From the NCBI GenBank assembly GCA_937975725.1, contig CALJUL010000035.1, positions 1 through 33,219 of the forward strand: 33,219 nucleotides of DNA, read 5' to 3'. The position numbers and the translations under genes are program-made. Shown piece after piece: positions 1 through 6,885 of this stretch; the first letter of the stretch is position 1, and every line of letters starts with the position of its first letter. The notes below the pieces were generated by a model. It was not told the origin of the DNA. It worked only from the letters and a program-made list of their open reading frames with translations, and searched no databases. This stretch comes from an uncultured Pseudoxanthomonas sp. Its GTDB lineage: Bacteria > Pseudomonadota > Gammaproteobacteria > Xanthomonadales > Xanthomonadaceae.

Positions 1-1078
1 GCTCGGCGCGGGGCCGCACCGGCGCGGTGGATCCGCGCACCACCAGTTGCGGCACGAAGCCCTGGTTGTGCACGGCGGTGGAGGGGTCGGCGGCGTCCTG
101 GCGCAGCCCGGCGATCAGCAGGCGCGCGGCCTGCTTGGCGATGTCCTGGGTGGCCTGCTTGGCGGTGGTCAGCGGCGGCCATGACTGCTTGGAGAACGGG
201 CTGTCCTCGAAGCCGGCGATGGACAGATCGTAGGGCACGTTCATGCCGGCGGACTTGGCCGCGGCCAGCACGCCGGCGGCGATCTCGTCGTTGGAGCCGA
301 AGATCGCCGTGGGCGGCTCGCGCAGCGCCAGCAACCGGCGCGCGCCACGGAAGCCGTCGTCGAAGGTGTAGTCGCCCGGCACCACCAGGTGCTTGTCCAG
401 CGGGATGCCGTAGTCCTTCAGCGCCTTCTCGTAGCCGGCGTAGCGCTCGGTGCTGGAGCGGTGCGCCAGCCCGCCCCAGAGGAAGCCGATGCGCTGGTGG
501 CCGAGCTGGATCAGGTGCTCGGTGATCTCGTAGGCGGCGTCGCGGTCGTCCACGTAGACGCAGGGCAGGCCGTCGTCCGGGTCCTCGGTGGCGGCGATGA
601 TGCGCACCAGCTTCACCCCGCGCGCGGCCAGCGCGGCGACCAGGTCGGCGCGCTCGGACATCGGCGCGGTCAGCACCAGCCCGGCCAGGCGCGAGCGCTG
701 CACGAACTCCACCAGTTCCTCCGCCAGCAACGGCGAGGTGGAATCCACCGGGTGGATCTGCAGGCCGAAGCCGGTTTCCTTGCACGCGGCCAGCACGCCG
801 TTCTGCACGCCGATGATGTGGTACGGGTTGGGGTTGTCGTACACCAGCCCGATCACGAACGGCGTGCCGCTGCGCAGGTTGCGCGCGGACTGGTCCGGCT
901 CGTAGTCCAGCTCGGCGATGGCGTGCAGCACGCGCGCGCGCGTGCCCTGCATCACCGAGGGCTCGTTGTTGATGACCCGCGACACGGTCTTCAGCGAGAC
1001 CTTGGCGCGCTCGGCGACATCCTTGATGGTGGGTCGGCGCATGGCGTCGGCTGCCCGTGGACTGGTTGCGGCGTCCAT
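1..1078 (-). CDS. LacI-family sugar-responsive repressor (3' end cut by window edge)
   Basis: This is a LacI/GalR-type transcription factor. The N-terminus carries the helix-turn-helix signature TIKDVAERAKVSLKTVSRVI, followed by a periplasmic-binding-protein-like sugar domain with FVIGLVYDNPNPYH and a late segment IAGFEDSPFSKQSWPPLTT. About 359 codons are visible, so only the last few residues are missing beyond position 1. Two starts are possible: 1078, used here, and 1042, which begins directly at MRRPTIKDV. The start lies 10 nt after the transporter stop, so the two genes are probably co-transcribed. The likely targets are the two ACAACGTTGT operators in the 2355-2724 intergenic region, an inference from family and position. 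In xanthomonads the LacI-type regulator of N-acetylglucosamine genes is called NagQ. This gene is a good candidate, but the effector cannot be read from sequence. Confidence 0.9.
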   Translation of the reverse strand, partial: MDAATSPRAADAMRRPTIKDVAERAKVSLKTVSRVINNEPSVMQGTRARVLHAIAELDYEPDQSARNLRSGTPFVIGLVYDNPNPYHIIGVQNGVLAACKETGFGLQIHPVDSTSPLLAEELVEFVQRSRLAGLVLTAPMSERADLVAALAARGVKLVRIIAATEDPDDGLPCVYVDDRDAAYEITEHLIQLGHQRIGFLWGGLAHRSSTERYAGYEKALKDYGIPLDKHLVVPGDYTFDDGFRGARRLLALREPPTAIFGSNDEIAAGVLAAAKSAGMNVPYDLSIAGFEDSPFSKQSWPPLTTAKQATQDIAKQAARLLIAGLRQDAADPSTAVHNQGFVPQLVVRGSTAPVRPRAE

Positions 1079-1088
1079 GATGCGGCAA

Positions 1089-2354
1089 TCAGCGCCCGGG
1101 CGTCAGGCCGGCGCGGTGGCCGCGCAGCGCGTAGTGCAGGATGAACAGGTAGCACGGCACCATCAGCACGGCGAACACCAACTGGAAGTCCGCGTGCTGC
1201 TTCAGCACCGCGAACAACTGCGGGATGATCGCGCCGCCGGCGATGCCCATCACCAGCAGCGCCGAGCCGAGCTGGGTATGCGCGCCCAGGCCGCGGATCG
1301 CCATCGGGAAGATCGCCGGCCACATCATCGCGTTGGCGAAGCCCAGCGCGGCGACGAAGCCCACCGACACGTAGCCGCGGGTGGCGTAGGCGCCCAGCAC
1401 GAACAGCACGCCCAGCACCGCCGACACGCTCAGGTAGCGCTCCTGCGAGACGAAGCGCGGGATCAGCACCAAGCCGGCCAGGTAGCCCAGCAGCATCGCC
1501 GTCAGGGTGAAGGAGGTGAAGAACTTGGTCTGGTCCAGCGGCAGGCCGAAGGCGTGGCCGTAGGTGCCGATCGCGTCGCCCGCCATCACCTCCACACCCA
1601 CGTAGACGAACAGGCAGGCCACGCCCAGCCACAGGTGCGGGAAGTGGAAGATGCTGCCGCGCGCCGCGCCGGCCGGCACCGCGTTGGCCTCCTCGGCGCG
1701 GATTTCCGGCAGCGGCGAGAACAGGATGCCCACCGCGGCCAGCAGCAGCAGGCTGGACATCACCACGTAGAAGCCGCGGATGCTGCCGGCGAAGTCGGTC
1801 AGCAGCGCGTCGCGGGTGGCCGGGTCGGCGGCGGCGGCCTCCGCCGCCAGGTCGCCCACGCCGTGCAGCACCAGCGAACCGAGCAGCAGCGGCGCCAGGA
1901 TGCCGGCCACCTTGTTGCAGATGCCCATCACCGCGATGCGGCGCGCGGCGGTGTCGATCGGGCCGAGGATGGAGATGTAGGGATTGACCGAGGTCTGCAG
2001 CAGCGCCATGCCGCCGCCCAGCACGAACAGGCTGGCCAGCGCGCCGCCGAACACCCGCCAGGTGGCGAACTGGCCGAACGCCAGCGCGCCGGCCGCCATC
2101 ACGCACAGGCTCAGCGCCAGTCCCTTCTTCATGCCGGTGCGGCGCAGGATCCACGAGGCCGGCAGCGCCAGGAAGAAGTACGACAGGTAGAAGACCATCA
2201 GCACCAGGAAGGCCGCGATCTCGCTGACGTCGAACGCCAGTTGCACGAACGTGATCAACGGCCCGTTGAGCCAGGTGAAGAAGCCCAGGATGAAGAACAG
2301 CAGCCCGATGATGGCGATCGAGCTGGCGTAGCGCGCGCCAGGTGTTGCGGTCAT
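1089..2354 (-). CDS. nagP: Sugar MFS transporter, NagP/GluP (FucP-like) family
   Basis: This inner-membrane sugar:proton symporter of the FucP/GluP/NagP group is 421 aa long with about 12 hydrophobic segments. The early stretch GLLFFILGFFTWLNGPLI and the family hallmark NPYISILGP, followed by a conserved AVMGICNKVAG segment, support the assignment. The start at 2354 is preferred over an in-frame ATG at 2423 because GAGGGGA lies just upstream of it and the extra 23 residues (HRVRGPGHDGLDHEG) look non-coding. It is followed by the LacI regulator 10 nt downstream and is divergent from the kinase gene. An ACAACGTTGT operator lies about 57 nt upstream of the start. N-acetylglucosamine is the inferred substrate because of the hexosaminidase in the same locus; glucose or galactose remain possible. 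Confidence 0.85.
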   Translation of the reverse strand: MTATPGARYASSIAIIGLLFFILGFFTWLNGPLITFVQLAFDVSEIAAFLVLMVFYLSYFFLALPASWILRRTGMKKGLALSLCVMAAGALAFGQFATWRVFGGALASLFVLGGGMALLQTSVNPYISILGPIDTAARRIAVMGICNKVAGILAPLLLGSLVLHGVGDLAAEAAAADPATRDALLTDFAGSIRGFYVVMSSLLLLAAVGILFSPLPEIRAEEANAVPAGAARGSIFHFPHLWLGVACLFVYVGVEVMAGDAIGTYGHAFGLPLDQTKFFTSFTLTAMLLGYLAGLVLIPRFVSQERYLSVSAVLGVLFVLGAYATRGYVSVGFVAALGFANAMMWPAIFPMAIRGLGAHTQLGSALLVMGIAGGAIIPQLFAVLKQHADFQLVFAVLMVPCYLFILHYALRGHRAGLTPGR

Positions 2355-2408
2355 GCGAGTCCCCTCGTGGTCTAGCCCGTCGTGGCCGGGCCCGCGGACC
2401 CGGTGAGG

Positions 2409-2422
2409 GTACAACGTTGTCA
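2409..2422. promoter_or_regulatory. LacI-type operator upstream of the transporter gene
   Basis: The core ACAACGTTGT (2411-2420) is a perfect 10-bp palindrome with the central CG typical of LacI-family operators. Read on the minus strand, the site is TGACAACGTTGTAC and so matches 12 of the 14 central bases of the stronger site at 2653-2670. It lies between the probable transporter promoter and its start codon, where a bound repressor would block transcription. Assignment to the adjacent regulator is inferred. Confidence 0.7.
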
Positions 2423-2652
2423 TAGATTCTCCCGACGGACCACTACCCCGGGAACCGGCGGCGGCTCCGGACGGGCTTCGTGCGACTCAAAATATCCCGC
2501 AACGCAACATAACACCGTATGGAACTTACGTTTCAGGGCCCGAAAATCGGCTTTTTATTCGCACTTGTGCTGCCAATTGCATGGCTGGCCACAAGATCGT
2601 TCCGCACATGGCGCGATTGAGGCCATTCCCATGCCACTTTCGCTGCCGGGTT

Positions 2653-2670
2653 GTTGACAACGTTGTCAAC
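2653..2670. promoter_or_regulatory. Perfect 18-bp LacI-type operator upstream of the kinase gene
   Basis: GTTGACAACGTTGTCAAC is a perfect palindrome centred on CG. It contains TTGACA (2654-2659), which could double as a -35 element, so repressor binding would occlude RNA polymerase. It lies 54 nt upstream of the kinase start at 2725. The shared core with 2411-2420 suggests one regulator controls both divergent arms. Confidence 0.8.
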
Positions 2671-2724
2671 ACACTTCCACACTCCGGCCGCATCGGAGCC
2701 CACCGGGTTTTCCGCGCCGCGAAC

Positions 2725-3771
2725 ATGTTGGGGAGACGTGTGGTCGCCATCGCCAATCCATTGCCCACGGATGCCGTGAACCGCGCAGGCGACGCCTTCA
2801 TCGCCGCCGACGTGGGCGGCACCCACGTGCGCGTGGGCCTGGTGCGCGGCAGGGCCGATCCGGGCCAGCCCATCGGCGTGCTCGCCTACCGCCAGTACGC
2901 CTGCGCCGAACACCCGGGGCTGGCCGCGATCCTGGAAGACTTCATCGCCGGCCTCGGCGGCGTGCGGGTGGTGCGCGGCGTGATCGCCAGCGCCGGCTAC
3001 GCGCTGGACGACGGCACGGTCATCACCAACAACCTGCCCTGGCGACTGTCGCTGGCCGAGATCCGCGGCCGGCTGGGCTTCGACGACTTCCGCCTGGTCA
3101 ACGATTTCGAAGCCGTAGCGCACGCCGCCGCGCAGATCGACGCCAGCCAGGTGCTGCACCTGGCCGGCCCGGCGACAGCGCCGGCCGGTCCGGTGCTGAT
3201 CCTGGGCCCGGGCACCGGCCTGGGCGCGGCGGTGTGGATCCCGGCCGGCAGGCGCGCCGTGGTGCTGGCCACCGAGGCCGGCCAGGCCGCCCTGGCCACC
3301 GGCACGCCGCTGGAAATGGCGCTGCTGGCCGAGATGCAGAAGACCCGCGCGCACGTGCCGACCGAGCACGCGCTGTCCGGCCCCGGCCTGCTGAACCTGC
3401 ACGCCGCGCTGCGCGCCGTGCGCGGCGCCGCGCCCTCGCCCTACGCGCATCCCGGCCAGGTCACCGCCGCCGCGCTGTCCGGCGAGGACCCGCTGGCGCG
3501 CGAGACGCTGGAAGTGTTCTGCGGCCTGCTGGGCAGCGTGGTCGGCGACATGGCCCTGCTGTACGGCGTGCAGGGCGGCGTGTACCTGGCCGGCGGGGTG
3601 CTGCCGAAGATCCGCGAATTCCTGCCCGGCAGCGATTTCGTGCCGCGGTTCCTCAACAAGGGATCGATGCGCGAGGCGCTCGAACGCATCCCCGTGAAGC
3701 TGGTCGAGCACGGACAACTGGGGGTGGTCGGCGCCGCCCGCTGGTACCTGGACCAGGGCGACCGGGACTGA
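2725..3771 (+). CDS. Glucokinase-family sugar kinase (glucose or N-acetylglucosamine)
   Basis: This cytoplasmic ATP-dependent hexokinase belongs to the bacterial glucokinase (Glk) fold group and is 348 aa long. The phosphate-binding motif is AADVGGTHVRVGLV (about residues 28-40). The sugar-binding segment LVNDFEAVAH contains N126 and D127, followed by LILGPGTGLGAAV and LSGPGLLNLHAAL. Where typical Glk proteins have E-G-G-H contacting the sugar, this protein has E184-A-G-Q187, a change at the residue near sugar carbons 1 and 2. That could fit a 2-N-acetyl sugar. The start at 2725 is the ATG. A GTG at 2740 preceded by GGGGAGA is a realistic alternative. The gene is preceded by the 18-bp operator and followed 140 nt later by the TonB receptor. 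It may be the NagK of this locus. Confidence 0.85.
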   Translation: MLGRRVVAIANPLPTDAVNRAGDAFIAADVGGTHVRVGLVRGRADPGQPIGVLAYRQYACAEHPGLAAILEDFIAGLGGVRVVRGVIASAGYALDDGTVITNNLPWRLSLAEIRGRLGFDDFRLVNDFEAVAHAAAQIDASQVLHLAGPATAPAGPVLILGPGTGLGAAVWIPAGRRAVVLATEAGQAALATGTPLEMALLAEMQKTRAHVPTEHALSGPGLLNLHAALRAVRGAAPSPYAHPGQVTAAALSGEDPLARETLEVFCGLLGSVVGDMALLYGVQGGVYLAGGVLPKIREFLPGSDFVPRFLNKGSMREALERIPVKLVEHGQLGVVGAARWYLDQGDRD

Positions 3772-3911
3772 AGAAAAAAGAAGGAAAGCGCCGGCACAGG
3801 CGCGGGCAACAACGGGCAAGCACAGCGCGCCCGGGCGGTAACGAAGCACCAGGCACGGCGTAACGCGGAAGCGCGGGCCGCCGGAATCCAAACAATGATG
3901 GGAGAGACATC

Positions 3912-6782
3912 ATGAAACACCGCAAGACCGTACTATCCGCCGCCATCGTGACGTGCCTGGGCTTCGCCGCGCACGCGCAGGCCCAGCAAGCCGCCGCACC
4001 GGCCGAGGGCGCGCAGGCCACCGAGCTGGACCGCGTGACCGTGGTCGGCATCCGCGGCAGCCTGAAGCAGGCGCTGGACACCAAGCGCGACGCGGACGCC
4101 ATCGTCGACGTGGTCACCGCCGAGGACGTGGGCAAGTTCCCCGCCACCAACGTGGCCGAGGCCATCACCATCATCCCCGGCGTGACCATCGACAAGGCCT
4201 TCGGCCAGGGCGAGAAGGTCAGCATCCTGGGCACCGACCCGGCGCTCAACCGCACCGTGCTGAACGGCCAGACCGTGGCCTCGGCCGACTGGTTCATCAC
4301 CGACCAGCCGGGCCGCACCTTCAACTACTCGCTGCTGGCGCCGCAACTGGTCAGCAAGGTCGAGGTCTACAAGTCGCCGGAAGCGCACATCGACGAAGGC
4401 TCGATCGGTGGCACCGTGATGATCTCCACCCGCAAGCCGCTGGACCTGGACCGCACCACGATCTCCGGCGCGGTCAGCTACCTGCACAACGACCGCATCG
4501 GCGACGGCGATCCCTCTATCTCCGGCCTGTTCGGCTGGAAGAACCAGGGCGGCACCTTCGGCGTGATCGTCTCGGCGCAGCGCTCGGAAGAGAGCATCCG
4601 CCGCGACGGCGTGGAGTCCTACGGCACCGTCACCGGCCGCTCCTACATCGTCGGCGGCGACCCGGCCAACAACTCGCCCAACTCCATCACCACCACCACC
4701 ACCAACTGGGCCACCGACCCGCCGACCACCATGCCGCCGAGCTGCGTGGGCGCCTGCGCCACCACCCTGCTGGCCAACCCGGACGCGGTGACGCCCAACT
4801 CGATCAGCGCCCACTACTTCGAGCAGCAGCGCAAGCGCGACACGCTGTCGGTGGCGCTGCAGTTCAAGCCGCACGACAAGCTGGACATCGAGTTCAACGC
4901 GCTCGACGTCAAGGCCAACTACGACAACATCAGCCACTCCATGTTCGCCTTCAACGGCAACGTCTGGAACTCGCTGGGCGGCATGACCGACCTGACCGTG
5001 GACGGCGGCGTGATCACCAAGGCCTCGTTCCGCAACGCGCTGACGGTCTACGACCTGATCAACCGCCAGGCCACGGTGGACACCGATTCCTACGACCTGA
5101 AGCTGACCTGGAAGGACGAGGGCTGGTTCGCCTCGGCCCACGCCGGCACGTCCAAGGCCACCGGCGGCACCGGCCGCCAGGTGTTCGGCGAGTTCCTCAA
5201 CAAGGCCAACTACAGCTACGACCTGACCGGCTCCACGCCCACGCTGAACTTCTCCGGCTACCAGCGCGATCCCATCGCCGACGTCGCCACCCACTTCGCG
5301 CCGGGCTATGCGGGCAGCCCGTTCAACGATCCCTCGGCCTATCGTTTCGACGGCGGCGGCCCGGCCGGCGGCTGGCACACCAATCCGCCCAGCGCCACCA
5401 ACTGGAGCCCGGGCTGGGGCGGCAACATCGTCACCAAGCCGACCCGCGACGAGGAGAAGTACGCGCAGGCCGACTTCGGCATCCTGCTGGATTCGCCGAT
5501 CTACCAGATCCGCTTCGGCCTGAAGCGCCGCGAGCACGAGACCGGCCAGTCCATGGCGGGCGTGTCGCTGGCCTCGATCAAGGGCTACGGCGACCTGACC
5601 GCCGACCAGTTCTCGCCGCGCTCGCTGCCCGGCAACTACCTGAGCGGCTTCGGCAACGTGGGCGACCTCAACTCGCGCTTCATGATCGACGGCTGGGCGC
5701 TGGCCGACTACATCCTCAGCGGCGACTGGCTGGCGCCGTGGCAGACCATGCCCACGCCCAGCACCTTCAACGATCCCTCGTTCGCCGCCAACACCTGGAC
5801 CGTCACCGAGGACGTCAACGCCGCCTACGTGCAGGCCGACTACAGCGCCGACCGCCTGCGCGGCAACTTCGGCGTGCGCTTCGTGCAGACCGAGTCCAAC
5901 AGCATGGGCTACGCCTGCTCGGTGAACGTCAGCCCCTGCCCGGCCACCGGCTACGCGCCGACCAGTGTCAAGAAGAAGTACAGCGACGTGCTGCCGAACG
6001 TGAACCTGGCGTTCGACCTGACCGATAGCGTGGTGCTGCGCGGCTCGGCGGCGAAGGTGATCTCGCGCCCGAACTACGGCGACATGTCCAGCTACCTGTG
6101 GCTGGGCGACCAGACCCGCACCGGCGGCGGCGGCAACCCGGACCTGGATCCGTACGAGTCCACCAACCTGGACTTCTCGGCCGAGTGGTACTTCAACGAG
6201 AACGCGATCCTGGCCGGCACGCTGTTCCACAAGAAGGTGGACAACTACATCCTGGTCACCACCCAGAAGGAGACCCACTTCAACCAGGCGGACGGCCGCG
6301 ACACCGAGTACGACGTGTCGCGCCCGAACAACGCCGGCGGCGCCAAGATCCAGGGCTTCTCGGCCGCGTTCCAGACCAGCTTCGACAACGGCCTGGGCAT
6401 CCTCGCCAACTACACCTACGCCGACGCCAAGGCCGACAACGGCAGCCACCTGCCGTTCAACTCCAAGAACCAGGTCAACGTCAGTCCGTTCTTCGAGAAC
6501 GACCGCTTCAGCGCGCGCGTGACCTACTCCTGGCGCTCGAAGTACTACACGCAGGTGGATCGCGGCAACTACCTGGTCACCGACGACTACGATTCGCTGG
6601 ACGCCAGCTTCTCGTACCGGATCAACGACCACCTCAGCCTGGGCCTGGACGGCATGAACCTGCTGGACAGCGAATACCGCTCCTACGCCGAGGTCCCGGG
6701 GGTCGAGAACACCGAGATGCTGGTGCGCGGCCTGTACCGCACCGGCCGCCGCATCATGGCGTCGGTCCGGTTCCAGTTCTGA
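3912..6782 (+). CDS. TonB-dependent outer-membrane receptor, Xanthomonas/Caulobacter type
   Basis: This is a 956-aa outer-membrane active transporter. A signal peptide (residues 1 to about 24, ending AHAQAQ) is followed by a probable TonB box RVTVVG (41-46). Next comes a plug domain with DAIVDVVTAEDVGKFPATNV, LNRTVLNGQTVAS and GGTVMISTRKPLDL. A long beta-barrel follows, ending in the C-terminal aromatic MASVRFQF required for outer-membrane insertion. The overall plan matches the TonB-Xanth-Caul family, which imports oligosaccharides rather than siderophores. GGGAGAGA sits 5-6 nt before the start codon. The nearby hexosaminidase, transporter and kinase suggest a chitin- or N-glycan-derived oligosaccharide as ligand; this is inference. 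A strong terminator follows 38 nt after the stop. Confidence 0.93.
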   Translation: MKHRKTVLSAAIVTCLGFAAHAQAQQAAAPAEGAQATELDRVTVVGIRGSLKQALDTKRDADAIVDVVTAEDVGKFPATNVAEAITIIPGVTIDKAFGQGEKVSILGTDPALNRTVLNGQTVASADWFITDQPGRTFNYSLLAPQLVSKVEVYKSPEAHIDEGSIGGTVMISTRKPLDLDRTTISGAVSYLHNDRIGDGDPSISGLFGWKNQGGTFGVIVSAQRSEESIRRDGVESYGTVTGRSYIVGGDPANNSPNSITTTTTNWATDPPTTMPPSCVGACATTLLANPDAVTPNSISAHYFEQQRKRDTLSVALQFKPHDKLDIEFNALDVKANYDNISHSMFAFNGNVWNSLGGMTDLTVDGGVITKASFRNALTVYDLINRQATVDTDSYDLKLTWKDEGWFASAHAGTSKATGGTGRQVFGEFLNKANYSYDLTGSTPTLNFSGYQRDPIADVATHFAPGYAGSPFNDPSAYRFDGGGPAGGWHTNPPSATNWSPGWGGNIVTKPTRDEEKYAQADFGILLDSPIYQIRFGLKRREHETGQSMAGVSLASIKGYGDLTADQFSPRSLPGNYLSGFGNVGDLNSRFMIDGWALADYILSGDWLAPWQTMPTPSTFNDPSFAANTWTVTEDVNAAYVQADYSADRLRGNFGVRFVQTESNSMGYACSVNVSPCPATGYAPTSVKKKYSDVLPNVNLAFDLTDSVVLRGSAAKVISRPNYGDMSSYLWLGDQTRTGGGGNPDLDPYESTNLDFSAEWYFNENAILAGTLFHKKVDNYILVTTQKETHFNQADGRDTEYDVSRPNNAGGAKIQGFSAAFQTSFDNGLGILANYTYADAKADNGSHLPFNSKNQVNVSPFFENDRFSARVTYSWRSKYYTQVDRGNYLVTDDYDSLDASFSYRINDHLSLGLDGMNLLDSEYRSYAEVPGVENTEMLVRGLYRTGRRIMASVRFQF

Positions 6783-6820
6783 TCCATCCCGAGGCAAGGC
6801 GGTAATCGTCGTTCCCCTCC

Positions 6821-6853
6821 ACGGGCCTGGACTTGTCCGGGCCCGTTTTTTTT
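6821..6853 (+). terminator. Rho-independent terminator after the TonB receptor gene
   Basis: The hairpin arms ACGGGCC-T-GGAC and GTCC-G-GGCCCGT pair fully apart from one T-G wobble, and are followed by eight T residues (6846-6853). It separates the receptor transcript from the hexosaminidase gene that starts at 6886. Confidence 0.93.
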
Positions 6854-6885
6854 GGGCACCCTGCCCCGTCGAACACGAGGTCTCC

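Larger units (their letters stand above)
2355..2724. other. Divergent control region between transporter and kinase genes
   Basis: This 370-bp region has no convincing gene. It holds two palindromes with the same ACAACGTTGT core, one near each gene, and an AT-richer island at about 2483-2580 that stands out from the GC-rich flanks and probably contains the leftward promoter. No -35/-10 pair could be assigned with confidence on the leftward side. On the rightward side TTGACA is embedded in the operator at 2654-2659, without a clear -10 hexamer 16-18 nt later. Confidence 0.6.

Noticed and set aside
918..2375. A 485-codon plus-strand frame across the LacI regulator and transporter genes
   Set aside because: It is His/Gln/Arg-rich shadow coding opposite two well-supported minus-strand genes.
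2483..2580. AT-richer island tested for a leftward promoter of the transporter gene
   Set aside because: Several partial -10-like hexamers occur, but none has a -35 at proper spacing, so no promoter was called.
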